Assembly: GCF_001682385.1 (NCBI RefSeq)
Contig: NZ_CP016210.1
Span: 4,387,752 to 4,451,751, forward strand
Reading direction: 5' to 3'
Length of the DNA: 64,000 nucleotides
Source of the DNA: Azoarcus olearius
GTDB taxonomy: Bacteria; Pseudomonadota; Gammaproteobacteria; Burkholderiales; Rhodocyclaceae
In this document: in pieces, positions 28,479-38,115 of the stretch
Layout: each line of letters opens with the position of its first letter
How positions within the stretch are numbered: position 1 is the first letter of the stretch
Notes under the pieces: model-generated
Database searches by the model: none
The model's input: only the letters and a program-made list of their open reading frames with translations
Told to the model about the DNA's origin: nothing
Position numbers and translations under genes: made by a program

Positions 28479-28865
28479 TTACGACGCCGCTACGGCATCC
28501 TCGCCAAACACCTCGCGCGCGGCGAACAGACCGTTGAGCGCCGCCGGAAAGCCGGCATACACCGCCATCTGCATGATGGTCTCGACGATCTCGTCGCGGC
28601 TGACGCCGACGTTGAGCGCGCCGCGGATATGCACTTTGAGCTGGGGCGCGGCATTGCCGAGCGCGGTGAGCGCGGCGACCACCGCGATCTCGCGGCTGCG
28701 CAGGTCCAGCCCGGGGCGCGAGTAGATGTCGCCGAACGGAAACTCGATCAGGTAGCGGGCAAAGTCGGGGGCGATGTCGGCAAGGCTGGCGACGACGCGC
28801 TCGCCGGCTTCACCGTCGATCTCGCGCAGCCGCGCGAGGCCGGTTGCGTAGCGGTCCTGTGGCAT
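28479..28865 (-). CDS. Carboxymuconolactone decarboxylase-family protein
   Basis: The 128-residue alpha-helical protein contains [27 protein letters not shown] and [25 protein letters not shown]. This is the CMD family; lack of a CXXC motif argues against an AhpD-type peroxidase. The activity is unknown (a 4-carboxymuconolactone decarboxylase-like lactone enzyme or a small stress protein). The first codons overlap the 3' end of the upstream MerR gene by 56 bp in another frame, implying joint expression. Confidence 0.85.
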   Translation of the reverse strand: MPQDRYATGLARLREIDGEAGERVVASLADIAPDFARYLIEFPFGDIYSRPGLDLRSREIAVVAALTALGNAAPQLKVHIRGALNVGVSRDEIVETIMQMAVYAGFPAALNGLFAAREVFGEDAVAAS

Positions 28866-29265
28866 GGGATTCCCTCTCATCGGTGGTGGACGACGGCAGG
28901 GAACGCTCGATGTCGCGGTAATGGCCGATCTTGGCCTGCAGCGCCGTGGCGGCCTGCTGCATCGCTTCGATGGTGGCCAGCACCTCGGCCAGATGCGCTT
29001 CGAGCAGTGCGCGCCGGGCCCCGGCAGTAGCGTTCCCCTCGCTGCGCAGCCGCGCGAACGCCTGCATCTGCCCGATGGGCATGCGGGTGGCGCGCAGTCG
29101 CAGCAGGAATCCGATCCATTCAAGATCAACCGCGGCATAGCGCCGCTGCCCGCCCGGCGCCCGCGCCACCGGCGCGATCAGGCCGATGCGCTCGTAATAA
29201 CGCAGCGTGTGGGCGGACAGGCCGGTGCGGCGCGCGACCTCGTCGATACTGAGATGGGATTCCAT
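28810..29265 (-). CDS. MerR-family transcriptional regulator
   Basis: The 151-residue protein has the MerR winged helix [27 protein letters not shown] near the N-terminus, followed by [26 protein letters not shown] and a dimerisation coiled coil ([22 protein letters not shown]). No metal-binding Cys cluster is present, so it probably senses an organic or redox signal. Its promoter has the 19-bp spacing used by MerR activators. It overlaps the CMD-family gene, its likely target along with itself. Confidence 0.9.
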   Translation of the reverse strand: MESHLSIDEVARRTGLSAHTLRYYERIGLIAPVARAPGGQRRYAAVDLEWIGFLLRLRATRMPIGQMQAFARLRSEGNATAGARRALLEAHLAEVLATIEAMQQAATALQAKIGHYRDIERSLPSSTTDERESHATGPLRNRPRAAARDRR

Positions 29266-29272
29266 GGGAACG

Positions 29273-29303
29273 ATGCTAGAAGTTCGAGTGCGCTCGAAGT
29301 CAA
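29273..29303 (-). promoter_or_regulatory. MerR-type promoter with 19-bp spacer
   Basis: On the minus strand, -35 TTGACT (29298-29303) and -10 TAGCAT (29273-29278) are 19 bp apart, and the spacer region contains TTCGAGCGCACTCGAA, an inverted repeat. MerR regulators untwist such over-long spacers to activate. The predicted start (about 29266-29267) lies only 1-2 bases before the MerR ATG. Confidence 0.8.
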
Positions 29304-29428
29304 GCACCGCGCACCGGCCGCGGTCAAATGCCGGCTACATCGCAAGCGGGGCGGCGCGCGCCGCGCGGCACCCCGTGGGGAAAGCGGGCAGCGCAAGGCG
29401 CCGCCGCGGGAAAAAACGCTGCTGCGCC

Positions 29429-30295
29429 TTACTCGATGTTCTGCACCTGCTCGCGCATCTGCTCGATCAGCACCTTCAGTTCCATCGCGATGTTGGTGAT
29501 GTCGGTGGCGGCGGACTTGGAGGCGAGGGTGTTGGCCTCGCGGTTGAGTTCCTGCATCAGGAAATCCAGCCGCTTGCCGGCCGAGCCGCCGGCCTTGAGG
29601 ATGCGCTCGACTTCGTCGAGGTGGGTGGCCAAGCGCGACAGCTCCTCGGCGACATCGATGCGCTGGGCGAACAGCGCCACTTCCTGGCGCACGCGGTCTT
29701 CGTCGAGCGAAGCCACTGCGTCACGCAGGCGGGCGGTGAGCTTGTCCTGGTATTCGGCCACGATGGCCGGCATGCGCGGGGTGGCGATCGCGACCAGTTC
29801 GCGCATGCGCACCACGCGTTCGCGGATCATCGCCGCGAGTTTGTCGCCTTCGCGGCGGCGGGTGGCGACCAGTTCGTCGAGCGCGGCCTTGGCCAGTTCG
29901 GCGATCACCGGCTGCATCTGCTCGAACGCGAGGCTGTCGTCGGCGAGCATGCCGGGCCAGCGCAGCACTTCGCCCACCGACAGCGGCTGGGCGTCGGCGA
30001 ACTGGCGGCGCACCGCGGCCTGGGCGTCGGCCAGCTGGCCGAGCAGGGCGTTGTTGAGCGCGAGGCTGCGCGGGGCGGCATCGTTGGTGTGCAGATTCAG
30101 ACGGCATTCGACCTTGCCGCGCGTCAGCTTGGCCGCGATCTGCTCGCGGATGGCCGGCTCCGCCTGGCGCAGGTCCTCGACGATGCGGAAGGACAGGTCC
30201 AGATAGCGGGAATTGACGCTGCGCAGCTCGAGATGAAGGCTCACGGGGCCAAGATCGCGGGTCTGCACCGCGAAACCGGTCATGCTATGGATCAT
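29429..30295 (-). CDS. yicC: YicC family protein (endoribonuclease-like)
   Basis: The 288-residue protein begins MIHSMTGFAVQTRDLGPVSLHLELRSVNSR and ends with ELKVLIEQMREQVQNIE, the signature ends of YicC. Family members have been reported as RNases acting on small RNAs. The ATG at 30295 is the usual start. It is divergent from the kinase gene with about 90 bp between them. Confidence 0.9.
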   Translation of the reverse strand: MIHSMTGFAVQTRDLGPVSLHLELRSVNSRYLDLSFRIVEDLRQAEPAIREQIAAKLTRGKVECRLNLHTNDAAPRSLALNNALLGQLADAQAAVRRQFADAQPLSVGEVLRWPGMLADDSLAFEQMQPVIAELAKAALDELVATRRREGDKLAAMIRERVVRMRELVAIATPRMPAIVAEYQDKLTARLRDAVASLDEDRVRQEVALFAQRIDVAEELSRLATHLDEVERILKAGGSAGKRLDFLMQELNREANTLASKSAATDITNIAMELKVLIEQMREQVQNIE

Positions 30296-30387
30296 GGATG
30301 GGGGTCTCCGGGAAGCTGCCGTGTTCGAGTACACTGCAGGCCCAACAGGAAAATGCCGCGGAAAGCCGAATCTTAGCGCTCGACCAG

Positions 30388-31338
30388 ATGCCGCCTCAAG
30401 CAAACTGCGCCCTTCCCGCCGGCTTCCAGCTCGACCGTTACCGCATCGAACGCCAGCTTTCCCTCGGCGGCTTCTCCATCGTCTATCTGGCCTACGACGA
30501 TGACGACGGCACCGCGGTGGCGATCAAGGAGTACCTGCCGAATTCGCTCGCGCTGCGCAAGGAAGGGCAGATCGAGCCGCTGGTGCCCGACGAGAACCTG
30601 CCCGCCTTCCGCTACGGCATGAAGTGCTTCTTCGAGGAAGGCCGCTCGCTGGCCAAGCTGATGCATCCCAACGTCGTGCGCGTGCTCAACTTCTTCCGCG
30701 CCAACAACACGGTGTACATGGTGATGCAGTTCGAACGCGGCCGCACGCTGCACGACTACATCCAGAAGCACCGCGGCGATGTCGGCGAACGCTTCATCCG
30801 TGGCGTGTTCACCCGCATGCTCAACGGCCTGCGCGAGGTGCATGCGCACAAGCTGCTGCACCTCGACATCAAGCCGTCCAACATCTACCTGCGCACCGAC
30901 GGCACCCCGGTGCTGCTCGACTTCGGCGCCGCGCGCCAGACCCTGGCGCTCGACCAGCCGATGCTCAAGCCGATGTACACGCCCGGCTTCGCCTCGCCCG
31001 AACAGCTCGGCCAGCGCGAGGCGCTGGGGCCGTGGAGCGACATCTACAGCGTCGGCGCCAGCATCTATGCCTGCATCGTGGGCGCCGCGCCGCCGCGTTC
31101 GGACGAGCGCCTGAAACACGACACCATCATGCCGATTTCCAGAACGCATGCAGGACGCTATTCCGGACAACTGCTCGAACTGATTGAATGGAGCCTGCGC
31201 CTGGATCCGCTGGCGCGACCGCAGAGCGTCTATACGCTGCAGAAGGCACTGATGCAGAAGGAGGCGGGCGAACCGATGCCGGCCTCGTGGTTCACCGACC
31301 TGGGCGCACGGCTCAAATCATTCATCGGCCGCGGCTGA
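30388..31338 (+). CDS. Serine/threonine protein kinase
   Basis: The 316-residue Hanks-type kinase has Gly loop LSLGGFSIVYLAY, Lys in VAIKEYLP, catalytic HLDIKPSN (HLD in place of HRD), DFG in LLDFGAARQ and SPEQ in GFASPEQLG. There is no membrane segment or extracellular domain, so it is probably cytosolic. The ATG at 30388 is chosen because the kinase fold starts about 20 residues in; in-frame codons upstream look non-coding. A PP2C phosphatase gene follows 11 bp later. Confidence 0.9.
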   Translation: MPPQANCALPAGFQLDRYRIERQLSLGGFSIVYLAYDDDDGTAVAIKEYLPNSLALRKEGQIEPLVPDENLPAFRYGMKCFFEEGRSLAKLMHPNVVRVLNFFRANNTVYMVMQFERGRTLHDYIQKHRGDVGERFIRGVFTRMLNGLREVHAHKLLHLDIKPSNIYLRTDGTPVLLDFGAARQTLALDQPMLKPMYTPGFASPEQLGQREALGPWSDIYSVGASIYACIVGAAPPRSDERLKHDTIMPISRTHAGRYSGQLLELIEWSLRLDPLARPQSVYTLQKALMQKEAGEPMPASWFTDLGARLKSFIGRG

Positions 31339-31349
31339 CGGAGTTCAAC

Positions 31350-32270
31350 TTGCGATTCACCATCTACCAGGAAAGCCGCATCGGCCGGCGCAAGACCAAC
31401 CAGGACCGCATCGCCTACTGCTATTCGCGCGACGCGCTGCTGATGCTGATCGCCGACGGCATGGGCGGCCACCTGCACGGCGAAGTGGCGGCGCACCTGG
31501 CGGTCCAGTTCATCACCCAGGCTTTCCAGCGCGAGGCGCAGCCGCTGCTGGCCGACCCCGGCCTGTTCCTGTCGCGCGCACTGATGAACGCCCACCACGC
31601 CATCCTCGACTACGCGCTCGACAAGCACCTGCCGGAGGCCCCGCGCACCACCGTGGTCGCCTGCGTGGTGCAGGAAGGCTATGCGTACTGGGCGCACGCG
31701 GGCGACTCGCGGCTGTACCTGATGCGGCAGGGCCAGGTGGTGGCGCAGACGCGCGACCATTCGCGCGTGCAGTTGATGATCGAACAAGGCCTGCTCGACG
31801 CCGAGGGCGCGGCCCGCCATCCCGGGCGCAACCGCATCTATTCCTGCTTGGGCGGCAACCACGCGCCGCAGATCGAGTTCTCGCGCCGCACCGCGCTGCA
31901 CGACGGCGATGCCCTGCTGCTGTGCACCGACGGCCTGTGGGGACCGCTCAACGACGACGCCCTGCTGCTGGGCCTGGCTGACGAGAACCTGATGGCCGCG
32001 GTGCCGCGCCTGCTGACCCGCGCGGAGGTCGCCGCCGGCGCCAGCTGCGACAACCTGTCCGCGGTGGCGATGCGCTGGCATGATGACCTCGCGCCCGGCG
32101 CGGCCGACTCCGTCTCCACCCAGACCATGGCGCTGAACAACTTCACCACCCAGCTCGACGCCTTCCAGCGCAGCCGGGCGCCGGCCGGTGGCCTCGATCT
32201 CTCGGACGACGAAATCGAGAACGCCATCGCCGAGATCAACGCCGCGATCCACAAATTCTCCAAACCCTGA
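31350..32270 (+). CDS. PP2C-family protein phosphatase (TTG start)
   Basis: The 306-residue protein has PP2C motifs: [50 protein letters not shown] and [11 protein letters not shown], carrying the metal-binding Asp residues. It should reverse phosphorylation by the adjacent kinase. The start is TTG at 31350, with GGAG six bases upstream; no ATG lies at a suitable place. The last 70 residues (from about [12 protein letters not shown]) extend beyond the catalytic fold. Confidence 0.9.
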   Translation: MRFTIYQESRIGRRKTNQDRIAYCYSRDALLMLIADGMGGHLHGEVAAHLAVQFITQAFQREAQPLLADPGLFLSRALMNAHHAILDYALDKHLPEAPRTTVVACVVQEGYAYWAHAGDSRLYLMRQGQVVAQTRDHSRVQLMIEQGLLDAEGAARHPGRNRIYSCLGGNHAPQIEFSRRTALHDGDALLLCTDGLWGPLNDDALLLGLADENLMAAVPRLLTRAEVAAGASCDNLSAVAMRWHDDLAPGAADSVSTQTMALNNFTTQLDAFQRSRAPAGGLDLSDDEIENAIAEINAAIHKFSKP

Positions 32271-32292
32271 GCCTCCTCAGCAGACCCGACCC

Positions 32293-33012
32293 ATGCGACC
32301 CAGCCAGCGCCAAGCCAACGAACTCCGCCCCGTCCGCCTCACCCGCCGCTACACGCGCCACGCCGAAGGATCGGTGCTGGTCGAGTTCGGCGACACCCGG
32401 GTGCTGTGCACCGCCAGCGTGGAGGAAGCGGTGCCGCCTTTCCTCAAGGGCAAGGGCCGCGGCTGGGTCACCGCCGAATACGGCATGCTGCCGCGCGCCA
32501 CCCACACCCGCAGCACGCGCGAAGCCGCCAAGGGCAAGCAGACCGGCCGCACCCAGGAAATCCAGCGCCTGATCGGCCGCAGCCTGCGCGCGGTGGTGGA
32601 TCTGGCCGCGCTCGGCGAACGCCAGGTGGTGATCGACTGCGACGTGCTGCAGGCCGACGGCGGCACCCGCACCGCGTCGATCACCGGCGCCTGCGTCGCG
32701 CTGCACGACGCGCTCGAAGGCCTGGTGGCCGCCGGCAAGCTCGCCACCAACCCGATGACCGACTTCGTTGCCGCGATCTCGGTCGGGATCGTCGACGGGG
32801 TGCCGGTGCTCGACCTCGACTACACTGAAGATTCGGGCTGCGACACCGACATGAACGTGGTGATGACCGGCAGCGGCGGCATCATCGAAGTGCAGGGCAC
32901 CGCCGAGGGCACGCCCTTCTCACGCACCGAACTCAACGCCCTGATCGACCTCGCCGAAGCCGGCATCGGCCGCCTCGTGGAACTGCAGAAGGCGGCGCTG
33001 GCGGGAGCCTGA
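32293..33012 (+). CDS. rph: Ribonuclease PH
   Basis: The 239-residue protein [27 protein letters not shown]... has [20 protein letters not shown] and [18 protein letters not shown], typical of RNase PH, the phosphorolytic 3' exonuclease that trims tRNA precursors. It is followed 3 bp later by rdgB, and hemW comes next, a common betaproteobacterial order. Confidence 0.96.
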   Translation: MRPSQRQANELRPVRLTRRYTRHAEGSVLVEFGDTRVLCTASVEEAVPPFLKGKGRGWVTAEYGMLPRATHTRSTREAAKGKQTGRTQEIQRLIGRSLRAVVDLAALGERQVVIDCDVLQADGGTRTASITGACVALHDALEGLVAAGKLATNPMTDFVAAISVGIVDGVPVLDLDYTEDSGCDTDMNVVMTGSGGIIEVQGTAEGTPFSRTELNALIDLAEAGIGRLVELQKAALAGA

Positions 33013-33015
33013 CCC

Positions 33016-33612
33016 ATGAGCAAACGACTCGTCCTTGCCAGCAACAACGCCAAGAAGGCCGCCGAGATGCAGGCCCTGCTCGCGCCGCTCGGCATCGAGG
33101 TGGTGGCGCAGGGCGCGCTTGGCGTTTCGGAGGCCGAGGAGCCGCACGGCACCTTCGTCGAGAACGCGCTCGCCAAGGCGCGCCATGCCGCGGCGGCCAC
33201 CGGCCTGCCCGCGGTGGCCGACGACTCCGGCCTGTGCGTGAGCGCGCTCGGCGGCGCACCGGGCGTGCTTTCCGCGCGCTTTGCCGGCGAACCGAAGTCC
33301 GACGCGCGCAACAACGCGCTGCTGCTGGACAAGCTGGCCGGGGTCGCGGACCGCAGCGCCTACTTCTACTCGGCGGTGGTGCTGGTGCGCCACGCCGGCG
33401 ATCCGCGCCCGCTGATCGCCGACGGTGAATGGCACGGCACCATCCTCGAAGCGGCGCGCGGCGAGGGCGGCTTTGGCTACGACCCGCTGTTCTGGCTGCC
33501 GGAACTCGCGCAGACCGCGGCCGAACTGGACGCCGCGCTGAAGAACACCCTCTCCCACCGCGGCGCCGCCATGCGCCATCTGCTCGACCGCCTCAAGACC
33601 CACCCGCTGTGA
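33016..33612 (+). CDS. rdgB: XTP/dITP pyrophosphatase (RdgB/HAM1)
   Basis: The 198-residue protein has LVLASNNAKKAAEM at the N-terminus, ADDSGLCVSALGGAPGVLSARFAG and GGFGYDPLFW, all family landmarks. It removes deaminated purine nucleotides from the pool. The last bases overlap the hemW GTG start (GTGA). Confidence 0.96.
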   Translation: MSKRLVLASNNAKKAAEMQALLAPLGIEVVAQGALGVSEAEEPHGTFVENALAKARHAAAATGLPAVADDSGLCVSALGGAPGVLSARFAGEPKSDARNNALLLDKLAGVADRSAYFYSAVVLVRHAGDPRPLIADGEWHGTILEAARGEGGFGYDPLFWLPELAQTAAELDAALKNTLSHRGAAMRHLLDRLKTHPL

Positions 33613-34832
33613 ACGAACGCCGCGTCATACCGCTGACGCCGGCGCCGGCAGCGGCGGCCGTCGTCCTTCCCGAGCGCCCGCAGCTCAGCGCGCCACCGCC
33701 GCTCGCGCTGTACGTGCATTTCCCGTGGTGCGTGCGCAAGTGCCCCTACTGCGACTTCAACTCGCACGCCCCGCGCGGTGAGACCGCCATTCCGGAAGAG
33801 GCGTGGGCCGCAGCCGTGGTGGCCGACCTCGAAGCCGCCCTGCCGCAGGTGTGGGGGCGTCGGGTGCACAGCATCTTCATCGGCGGCGGCACGCCCAGCC
33901 TGATGTCGGCACCGGTGCTCGACCGCCTGCTCACCGACATCCGCATGCGCCTGCCGCTCGACCCCCTGGCGGAGATCACGCTGGAGGCCAATCCCGGCAC
34001 GGTGGAAGCGGCCCGCTTCCGCGATTTCCGCGCCGCCGGCGTCAACCGCCTGTCGCTCGGCGTCCAGAGCTTCGACGACGCCATGCTCGTCCGCCTCGGC
34101 CGCATCCACGGCAGCGACGAAGCGAAGCGTGCGATCGAAGGCGCACTCGCGCACTTCGAGCGGGTAAACATCGACCTGATGTACGCGCTACCGCAGCAAG
34201 GGCTGGACGCGGCGCTCGCCGACCTCGACACCGCGCTCGGCTTCGGCGTCACGCATCTGTCCTGCTACCACCTGACGCTGGAGCCGAACACGCCCTTCGC
34301 CCACGATCCGCCGCCGCTGCCGGACGACGACAGCGCCGCCGACATGCAGGACGCGATCGAGGCGCGGCTGGCGGCCGCGGGCTTCCGCCACTACGAAACC
34401 TCCGCCTTCGCCCGGCCGGGGCAGGAATGCCGCCACAACCTCAACTACTGGCAGTTCGGCGACTACCTCGGGATCGGCCCCGGCGCCCACGGCAAGCTCT
34501 CCAACCATGAAGGCATCGTGCGCGAGATGCGCCACAAGCATCCGCAGCGCTATCTGGAAGGCGCGGCGCGCGGCGACTTCGTGCAGGAACGGCGGTCGGT
34601 GACGGTCGCCGAGCTGCCGTTCGAATTCATGATGAACGCGCTGCGGCTGACCGGCGGTTTTCCGCTCGCGCTGTTCGCCGCGCGCACCGGGCTGCCGCTG
34701 GCCGCGGTGGAAGCGCGCCTGCGTGCGGCGCGCCAGGACGGCCTGCTCGAGATCGACGCCGACAGCGTGCGCCCGACCGAGCGTGGACGCCACTTCCTCA
34801 ACGACCTTCTGCAGCGTTTCCTGGACGACTGA
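33609..34832 (+). CDS. hemW: Haem chaperone HemW (radical SAM)
   Basis: The 407-residue protein has the radical-SAM cluster motif CVRKCPYC (CX3CX2C) with YVHFPWCVRKCPYCDFNSH, IFIGGGTPSLM, and GVNRLSLGVQSFDD. The family, formerly annotated as oxygen-independent coproporphyrinogen oxidase, lacks the extra Cys of HemN and is now regarded as a haem carrier delivering haem to respiratory proteins. GTG at 33609 overlaps the rdgB stop as GTGA. Confidence 0.93.
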   Translation: MNERRVIPLTPAPAAAAVVLPERPQLSAPPPLALYVHFPWCVRKCPYCDFNSHAPRGETAIPEEAWAAAVVADLEAALPQVWGRRVHSIFIGGGTPSLMSAPVLDRLLTDIRMRLPLDPLAEITLEANPGTVEAARFRDFRAAGVNRLSLGVQSFDDAMLVRLGRIHGSDEAKRAIEGALAHFERVNIDLMYALPQQGLDAALADLDTALGFGVTHLSCYHLTLEPNTPFAHDPPPLPDDDSAADMQDAIEARLAAAGFRHYETSAFARPGQECRHNLNYWQFGDYLGIGPGAHGKLSNHEGIVREMRHKHPQRYLEGAARGDFVQERRSVTVAELPFEFMMNALRLTGGFPLALFAARTGLPLAAVEARLRAARQDGLLEIDADSVRPTERGRHFLNDLLQRFLDD

Positions 34833-34839
34833 GCGCCGC

Positions 34840-35349
34840 TCAGATCACCTGCAGCAGCTTGGTCCGCAGCGCCTCGGCCTCGCGCCGGCCCTCGCGCGAG
34901 CTGACCAGCGCGTGATACCACTCGTCGAACAGCGCGCGCAGGGCCGGCTGGTCCGCGGCACCTTCGATCCGCTGCAGCAGCGAGCTGGCGCCGAGCGCGC
35001 CGACGAAGGCGTTGATGGTGTTGGTCATGAAGTTGCGCGCCTGTTGCACGCGCACCGGGTCGGCTTCGGCGGGCAAAGGCGCGAACGCGGTGATCGACGG
35101 CAGCGGCGCGGTGATCGCGGTGGTGGCACCTTCCGCCTCGGCGAGCAGCGCCGCTTCGATCAGGCCCGCCTCTTCCAATAAGCCCAGCGTGTGCTGAAGG
35201 TCGTCGGCCGGACTCAGTTCCCGCAGTTCATCGACACTGCGGCGACCATCGATACAGATCAATACCCGCCGCTGACGGGGGGTGAGGCCCGCCGCGCGAC
35301 GGGCGATTTCCTCCTGGCCCCGCGCGGTCTTGGCGAAAACCACGGCCAT
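34840..35349 (-). CDS. Conserved hypothetical protein, helix-turn-helix-like N-terminus
   Basis: I do not recognise this 169-residue protein with confidence. The N-terminal 65 residues (ARRAAGLTPRQRRVLICIDGRRSVDEL, then LQHTLGLLEEAGLIEAAL) look like a winged-helix fold. A low-complexity Ala/Pro linker follows, then a helical C-terminus (NFMTNTINAFVGALGASSLL). There is no membrane segment. It is convergent with hemW, 7 bp apart, and monocistronic. A regulatory role is a guess. Confidence 0.75.
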   Translation of the reverse strand: MAVVFAKTARGQEEIARRAAGLTPRQRRVLICIDGRRSVDELRELSPADDLQHTLGLLEEAGLIEAALLAEAEGATTAITAPLPSITAFAPLPAEADPVRVQQARNFMTNTINAFVGALGASSLLQRIEGAADQPALRALFDEWYHALVSSREGRREAEALRTKLLQVI

Positions 35350-35448
35350 GACACGTCTCCTCTCCGTTGTTATGCCGGAAATTCTGGCATGACGACGGAA
35401 AGGCCACGGCGCCGCTCGGCGGCCGCGGGGCGCCGGACAGCGCCCGCG

Positions 35449-37269
35449 TTATTCAGGCGCCGCGCACAGGCAGTGCGCGTAGCGTTGCTGCGGATCGTTC
35501 CAGCGCGCCAGTTCGGCCGCGGCGGCCTCCAGTCCATCCACCAGCCGCAGCGAGGCCGGCGCGGCCAGCGCCGCATCGAGGCCGACGTCGGCGAGCAGGC
35601 GCTGCAGCAGCACACGCCCGGCCGACACCTCGGTGACCGGCCACTGCACGCTGTAGTGCTCCAGGCCCGCGCGCTTGGCCGCGGCGCGAACCGCCGCATC
35701 CACGCCGCCGAGCTGATCGACCAGACCGAGTTCGAGCGCGGTTTCGCCGGTCCACACCCGGCCGCGCGCCACCGCGTCGACCTCGCCCACCTTCATCCGG
35801 CGCCCCTCGGCCACCACCTCCAGGAAGCGCCGGTAGCCATGCTCGATGCCGAGCTGCATCGCCTTCGCCATCCCCGGGTCCAGCGCTCGCCGCGGGTCCG
35901 GCATGCCGGCGAGCGGCCCGGTGGCCACGCCGTCGACATGGACGCCGAGGCGCGCGAGCGGACCGCTCACCTCCGGCAGCATCGCGAAGATGCCGATCGA
36001 CCCGGTCACGGTGGTGGGCAGCGCCCAGATCTCGTCCGCGCCGACCGCGATCCAGTAACCGCCGGAGGCGGCGACCGAACTCATCGAGGCCACCACCGGC
36101 TTGCCCGCGCGGCGCGTCAGCTCGAGTTCGCGGCGGATGACCTCGGACGCGAATGCGCTACCGCCCGGGCTGTCGATACGCAGCACCACCGCCTTTACCG
36201 CGTTGTCCTCGCGCGCTTCGCGGATCTGGCGCGCGAGCGTGTCGCCGCCGACCGCGCTGGCGGGCTGCTCGCCGTCGGCAATCGCCCCCTGCGCGACCAG
36301 CACCGCGACGCGGTCGCGATGGCGGGGCCGCGCGGCGCGCAGCGAGAACAGGTAGGCATCGGCCTCCACGCTGCGGTAGCCGGTGCCGGCCTTGTCGGCG
36401 CCGACGCGCTCGATCAGGTGCGCGCGCCACTCGTCGCGGGTAGAGAGACGATCCACCAGGCCGGCGGCCTGCGCCGCGCGCGCCGGGTCGCCGCCCGCCT
36501 GCGCGAGCACGTCGGCAAAGCCGAGCACATAGCGGTCGAGCGCTTCCGGGGTGAGCTTGCGCGCGCGCGCGACCTCGCCGCGCATCGCACCCCACAGGCC
36601 GTCGAGCAGGTCGCGCGAGGCTTCGCGGTCCTCGTCGGACATGTCGTTGCGCGTGAAGGGCTCGGAGAAGGACTTGTATTCACCGACGCGGAACACGTGC
36701 AGCTTGATGCCGAGGCTGTCGAGCGCGTCTTTGAAATAGGTGAGATGGCGCGCGAGGCCCTGCAGCAGCAGGAAGCCGTCCGGCGCGAGATGAACCTCGT
36801 CCGCCACCGTGGCGAGGTAGTACTGGCCCTGAGTGAAACGCTCGCCGCGCGCGAGCACCGGTTTGCCGCTGGCCTTGAAGGCCACCACCGCCTCGCGCAG
36901 TTCGCCCAGCTTGGACAGGCCGGCGCCGGCGAGATCGTCCGTTTCGATGACCAGCGCGCCGATGCGCTCGTCGTCGGCCGCGGCACGGATCGCTTCGAGC
37001 AGGTCGTGCAGCGCCACCTGGCCGCCCGCGGCACCGCCGCGCAGCAGCGCCAGCGGCGCTTCGACCGTTTGCTCGACCAGCACGCCCTGCGGCCGCAGCA
37101 CCAGCGCGGCACCCTGCGGCACCTCGGGGACGGCACGGAAGAAGGCGACCAGCGCAGCCACGATCAACACCAGCAGCACAAGGTTGAGCGCGGTGCGCCG
37201 CAGCAGGTCGACGCCGCGCCAGAGCGCGCGCAACACGCGGCCGATGAACCGGAACAGCCTACGCAACAC
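35449..37269 (-). CDS. sppA: Signal peptide peptidase SppA, 67-kDa type
   Basis: The 606-residue inner-membrane serine protease has one N-terminal membrane segment (TALNLVLLVLIVAALVAFF) and two tandem peptidase domains. The nucleophile Ser lies in SMSSVAASGGYWIAVGAD and the first domain supplies the Lys base. It degrades cleaved signal peptides. The GTG start at 37269 is supported by GAGGAG about 9 bases upstream. The size equals the long E. coli form. Confidence 0.92.
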   Translation of the reverse strand: MLRRLFRFIGRVLRALWRGVDLLRRTALNLVLLVLIVAALVAFFRAVPEVPQGAALVLRPQGVLVEQTVEAPLALLRGGAAGGQVALHDLLEAIRAAADDERIGALVIETDDLAGAGLSKLGELREAVVAFKASGKPVLARGERFTQGQYYLATVADEVHLAPDGFLLLQGLARHLTYFKDALDSLGIKLHVFRVGEYKSFSEPFTRNDMSDEDREASRDLLDGLWGAMRGEVARARKLTPEALDRYVLGFADVLAQAGGDPARAAQAAGLVDRLSTRDEWRAHLIERVGADKAGTGYRSVEADAYLFSLRAARPRHRDRVAVLVAQGAIADGEQPASAVGGDTLARQIREAREDNAVKAVVLRIDSPGGSAFASEVIRRELELTRRAGKPVVASMSSVAASGGYWIAVGADEIWALPTTVTGSIGIFAMLPEVSGPLARLGVHVDGVATGPLAGMPDPRRALDPGMAKAMQLGIEHGYRRFLEVVAEGRRMKVGEVDAVARGRVWTGETALELGLVDQLGGVDAAVRAAAKRAGLEHYSVQWPVTEVSAGRVLLQRLLADVGLDAALAAPASLRLVDGLEAAAAELARWNDPQQRYAHCLCAAPE

Positions 37270-37374
37270 GGTGACGTTCTCCTCGTCCGTTCAGGGGCGC
37301 CGCGGCGGATGCACGCGCACGGCGCGGGGATTGCCGATCATGCTGGGCCGCGGCCGGAAACGGGGCGGCGTTAC

Positions 37375-38115
37375 TCAGCGGCGACGGAAAACCAGATCCC
37401 ACACGCCGTGGCCGAGCTTGAGGCCGCGGTTTTCGAACTTGGTCAGCGGCCGGTAGTCGGGGCGCGGCGCAAATCCGTCGGCGGTATTCTGCAGCAGCGG
37501 CTCCGCGGCGAGAATCTCCAGCATCCAGTGGGCATAGTGCTCCCAGTCCGTCGCGCAGTGCAGGTAGCCGCCGGGGGCGAGCTTTTGCGCCACCAAGGCG
37601 ACGAAATCGGGCTGGATCAGCCGGCGCTTGTAGTGGCGCGCCTTGCGCCAGGGGTCGGGAAAGAACACGTGCACGCCGGCGAGCGCGCCGTCGGCGATCA
37701 TGTCGCGCATCACCTCGACCGCGTCGTGCTGCATGATGCGCACGTTGGCGAGGCCGTTTTCCGCCACCAGCTTGCACATCGCGCCGACGCCGGGGCCATG
37801 CACCTCGATGCCGAGGTAGTCCTGCTCGGGGTGCGCAGCGGCGATCTTCGCGGTGGTCTCGCCCATGCCGAAGCCGATCTCGAGGATCTTCGGCGCGCTG
37901 CGGCCGAAGGCGGCGTCGAGGTCGAGCGGCGCCGGGCGGTATTCGATGCCGATCTTCGGCAGCATGTCTTCCAGGTAGCGCTGCTGCGCGCCCGACATCC
38001 GCCCCTGGCGCAGCACGAAGCTGCGGATGCTGCGGCTGGAGAAGCGGTGCTCCGGGCGGTCCTGCGCGATCAGCTCGACCGCGGCCGACACGGGCTTGTT
38101 GTCAGCTTCGCTCAT
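37375..38115 (-). CDS. trmB: tRNA (guanine-N7)-methyltransferase TrmB
   Basis: The 246-residue protein has [16 protein letters not shown] (motif I), [13 protein letters not shown] and [20 protein letters not shown], diagnostic of TrmB, which methylates G46 of tRNA with SAM. ATG 38115 overlaps the thiG stop as ATGA. Confidence 0.95.
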   Translation of the reverse strand: MSEADNKPVSAAVELIAQDRPEHRFSSRSIRSFVLRQGRMSGAQQRYLEDMLPKIGIEYRPAPLDLDAAFGRSAPKILEIGFGMGETTAKIAAAHPEQDYLGIEVHGPGVGAMCKLVAENGLANVRIMQHDAVEVMRDMIADGALAGVHVFFPDPWRKARHYKRRLIQPDFVALVAQKLAPGGYLHCATDWEHYAHWMLEILAAEPLLQNTADGFAPRPDYRPLTKFENRGLKLGHGVWDLVFRRR

